Source of the DNA: Mermis nigrescens
Lineage: Eukaryota; Nematoda; Enoplea; Mermithida; Mermithidae
Length of the DNA stretch: 64,000 bases
Assembly: GCA_036768485.1 (NCBI GenBank)
Contig: JAVLUZ010000264.1
Span: 1 to 64,000, forward strand
Reading direction: 5' to 3'
This document shows positions 63,363 through 64,000 of the stretch, in pieces. The translations under genes and the position numbers were made by a program. Each line of letters begins with the position of its first letter. Position 1 is the stretch's first letter. The notes under the pieces were generated by a model. It did not search any database. It had not been told where the DNA came from and was given only the letters and a program-made list of their open reading frames with translations.

Positions 63363-64000
63363 AGCAATATAGATATTGTATTAGACAGAAAAGGCAAAAT
63401 AAACTGTTGCCGCAATATACATTACAAAAAGAACTATGTAAATACATTAAGTTCCACGCATCTATCCAGTTTTGTTTTAAGGCCATACCCGCAATTTCCG
63501 TTCAAATTTAATGAAGCATCAAGAAAACTTAGGTGAAAAATATTTCTAAAAAATATAAGTAAATATATTACCACTTCCTTTGCACACGTTTAAAGGAAGT
63601 AGCCGGGTCATTTGCATGGTTTTTAACAAAATAACATTGTTACTCATGGCATATTTTTATCGGTGTAAACCCTTAATTGCACATTTTATTCATCATTTTT
63701 GCAAGAAAATATTGAAAACGTTGTTGTAAAAAGGATTTTTGGAAGCTGAATTTGTATGTTGAACACAAATTTTAATTAGTTTTCCCTTCCTGAAAAAATT
63801 TTCATTTGCACGCCGTGCACGTTCATTTGCACGTCCGGTCTTTCATTTACGCAGTGCAAAACAGATGTGCCCTGCCATCGTTTTTCCTGCACTTTTTGAC
63901 CTTGAAAATGTTTTGGACCCAAAGAATTAGGTACTTTAGTGCTGCCCATGCATCAGGTAGTCCATTCCAGATAATGAAAATTCGACTATATATGTACCAA
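63363..64000. other. No gene recognised
   Basis: AT-rich sequence. Near 63810-63850 GTGCACGTTCATTTGCACGTCC contains inverted GTGCA motifs, and CATGCATCAGG near 63950 resembles family A tips, but no element is defined. Confidence 0.35.

Overview
This is nuclear DNA of an animal, most likely an arthropod (insect). Coding exons are short and separated by kilobase-scale introns with GT/AG boundaries. The background is AT-rich and carries microsatellites such as (TA)n and (TAA)n. Transposons include PIF/Harbinger, hAT, a LINE 3' end, tRNA-like SINE heads and dozens of short MITE-like elements. There is no bacterial-style operon. Most open frames seen in six-frame translation are chance frames inside repeats. 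The species cannot be named from the sequence.

Layout. (1) 1-10144: one large PIF/Harbinger transposon whose right terminal repeat (near 10108-10144) mirrors the first bases of the window. It carries a four-exon MADF-BESS gene (+, 689-4299) facing a three-exon HARBI1-like DDE transposase (-, 9739-5322). Both genes are broken in this copy, and later MITEs sit in the introns. (2) 14298-44916, minus strand: one host gene of about 31 kb encoding a membrane-anchored kinase resembling the lemur tyrosine kinase (LMTK/LMR) family. I could place the signal-anchor exon, an acidic linker exon, most kinase exons in order (Gly loop, VAVK, catalytic loop, DYG, APE, C-lobe) and several tail exons. Its introns are filled by MITEs. 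(3) 45-49 kb: repeats, including a 5'-truncated LINE end at 48247-48562. (4) 49122-57362: a full-length hAT element of 8241 bp with a perfect 8-bp target duplication (ACCGGATA) and a ten-exon transposase (-) that carries at least one frameshift. (5) 57.4-64 kb: intergenic DNA packed with nested MITEs.

MITE families (my labels; ends read inward). A: about 220-270 bp, CATAGGTGGGC/CACACGTGGGC. B: about 280 bp, CAGACATGCACG/CATAGATGCACA. C: about 335-415 bp, CAGACATGCACAG/CATACATGATC. D: about 230 bp, CATACATGTAACG at both ends. E: about 350-440 bp, CAGTGTTTTTTGTAC/CACGGTTTTTTGTA. G: about 430-510 bp foldback full of CTATATAGC. H: about 172 bp, AGGCACGTAGCT. Families A-H share flanking 8-bp duplications, so they look like non-autonomous hAT-type elements.

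The most striking pattern is how these MITEs nest. They insert repeatedly into one another at the same internal octamers, which lie between a G run and a C run. The results include a three-deep A-in-A-in-A nest (4470-5102), a B>A>C nest (61170-62258) and the same B+A composite at two loci. Lesions, duplications and splice sites were read by eye. Intron boundaries are inferred from GT/AG sites and reading-frame phase, not from transcripts.
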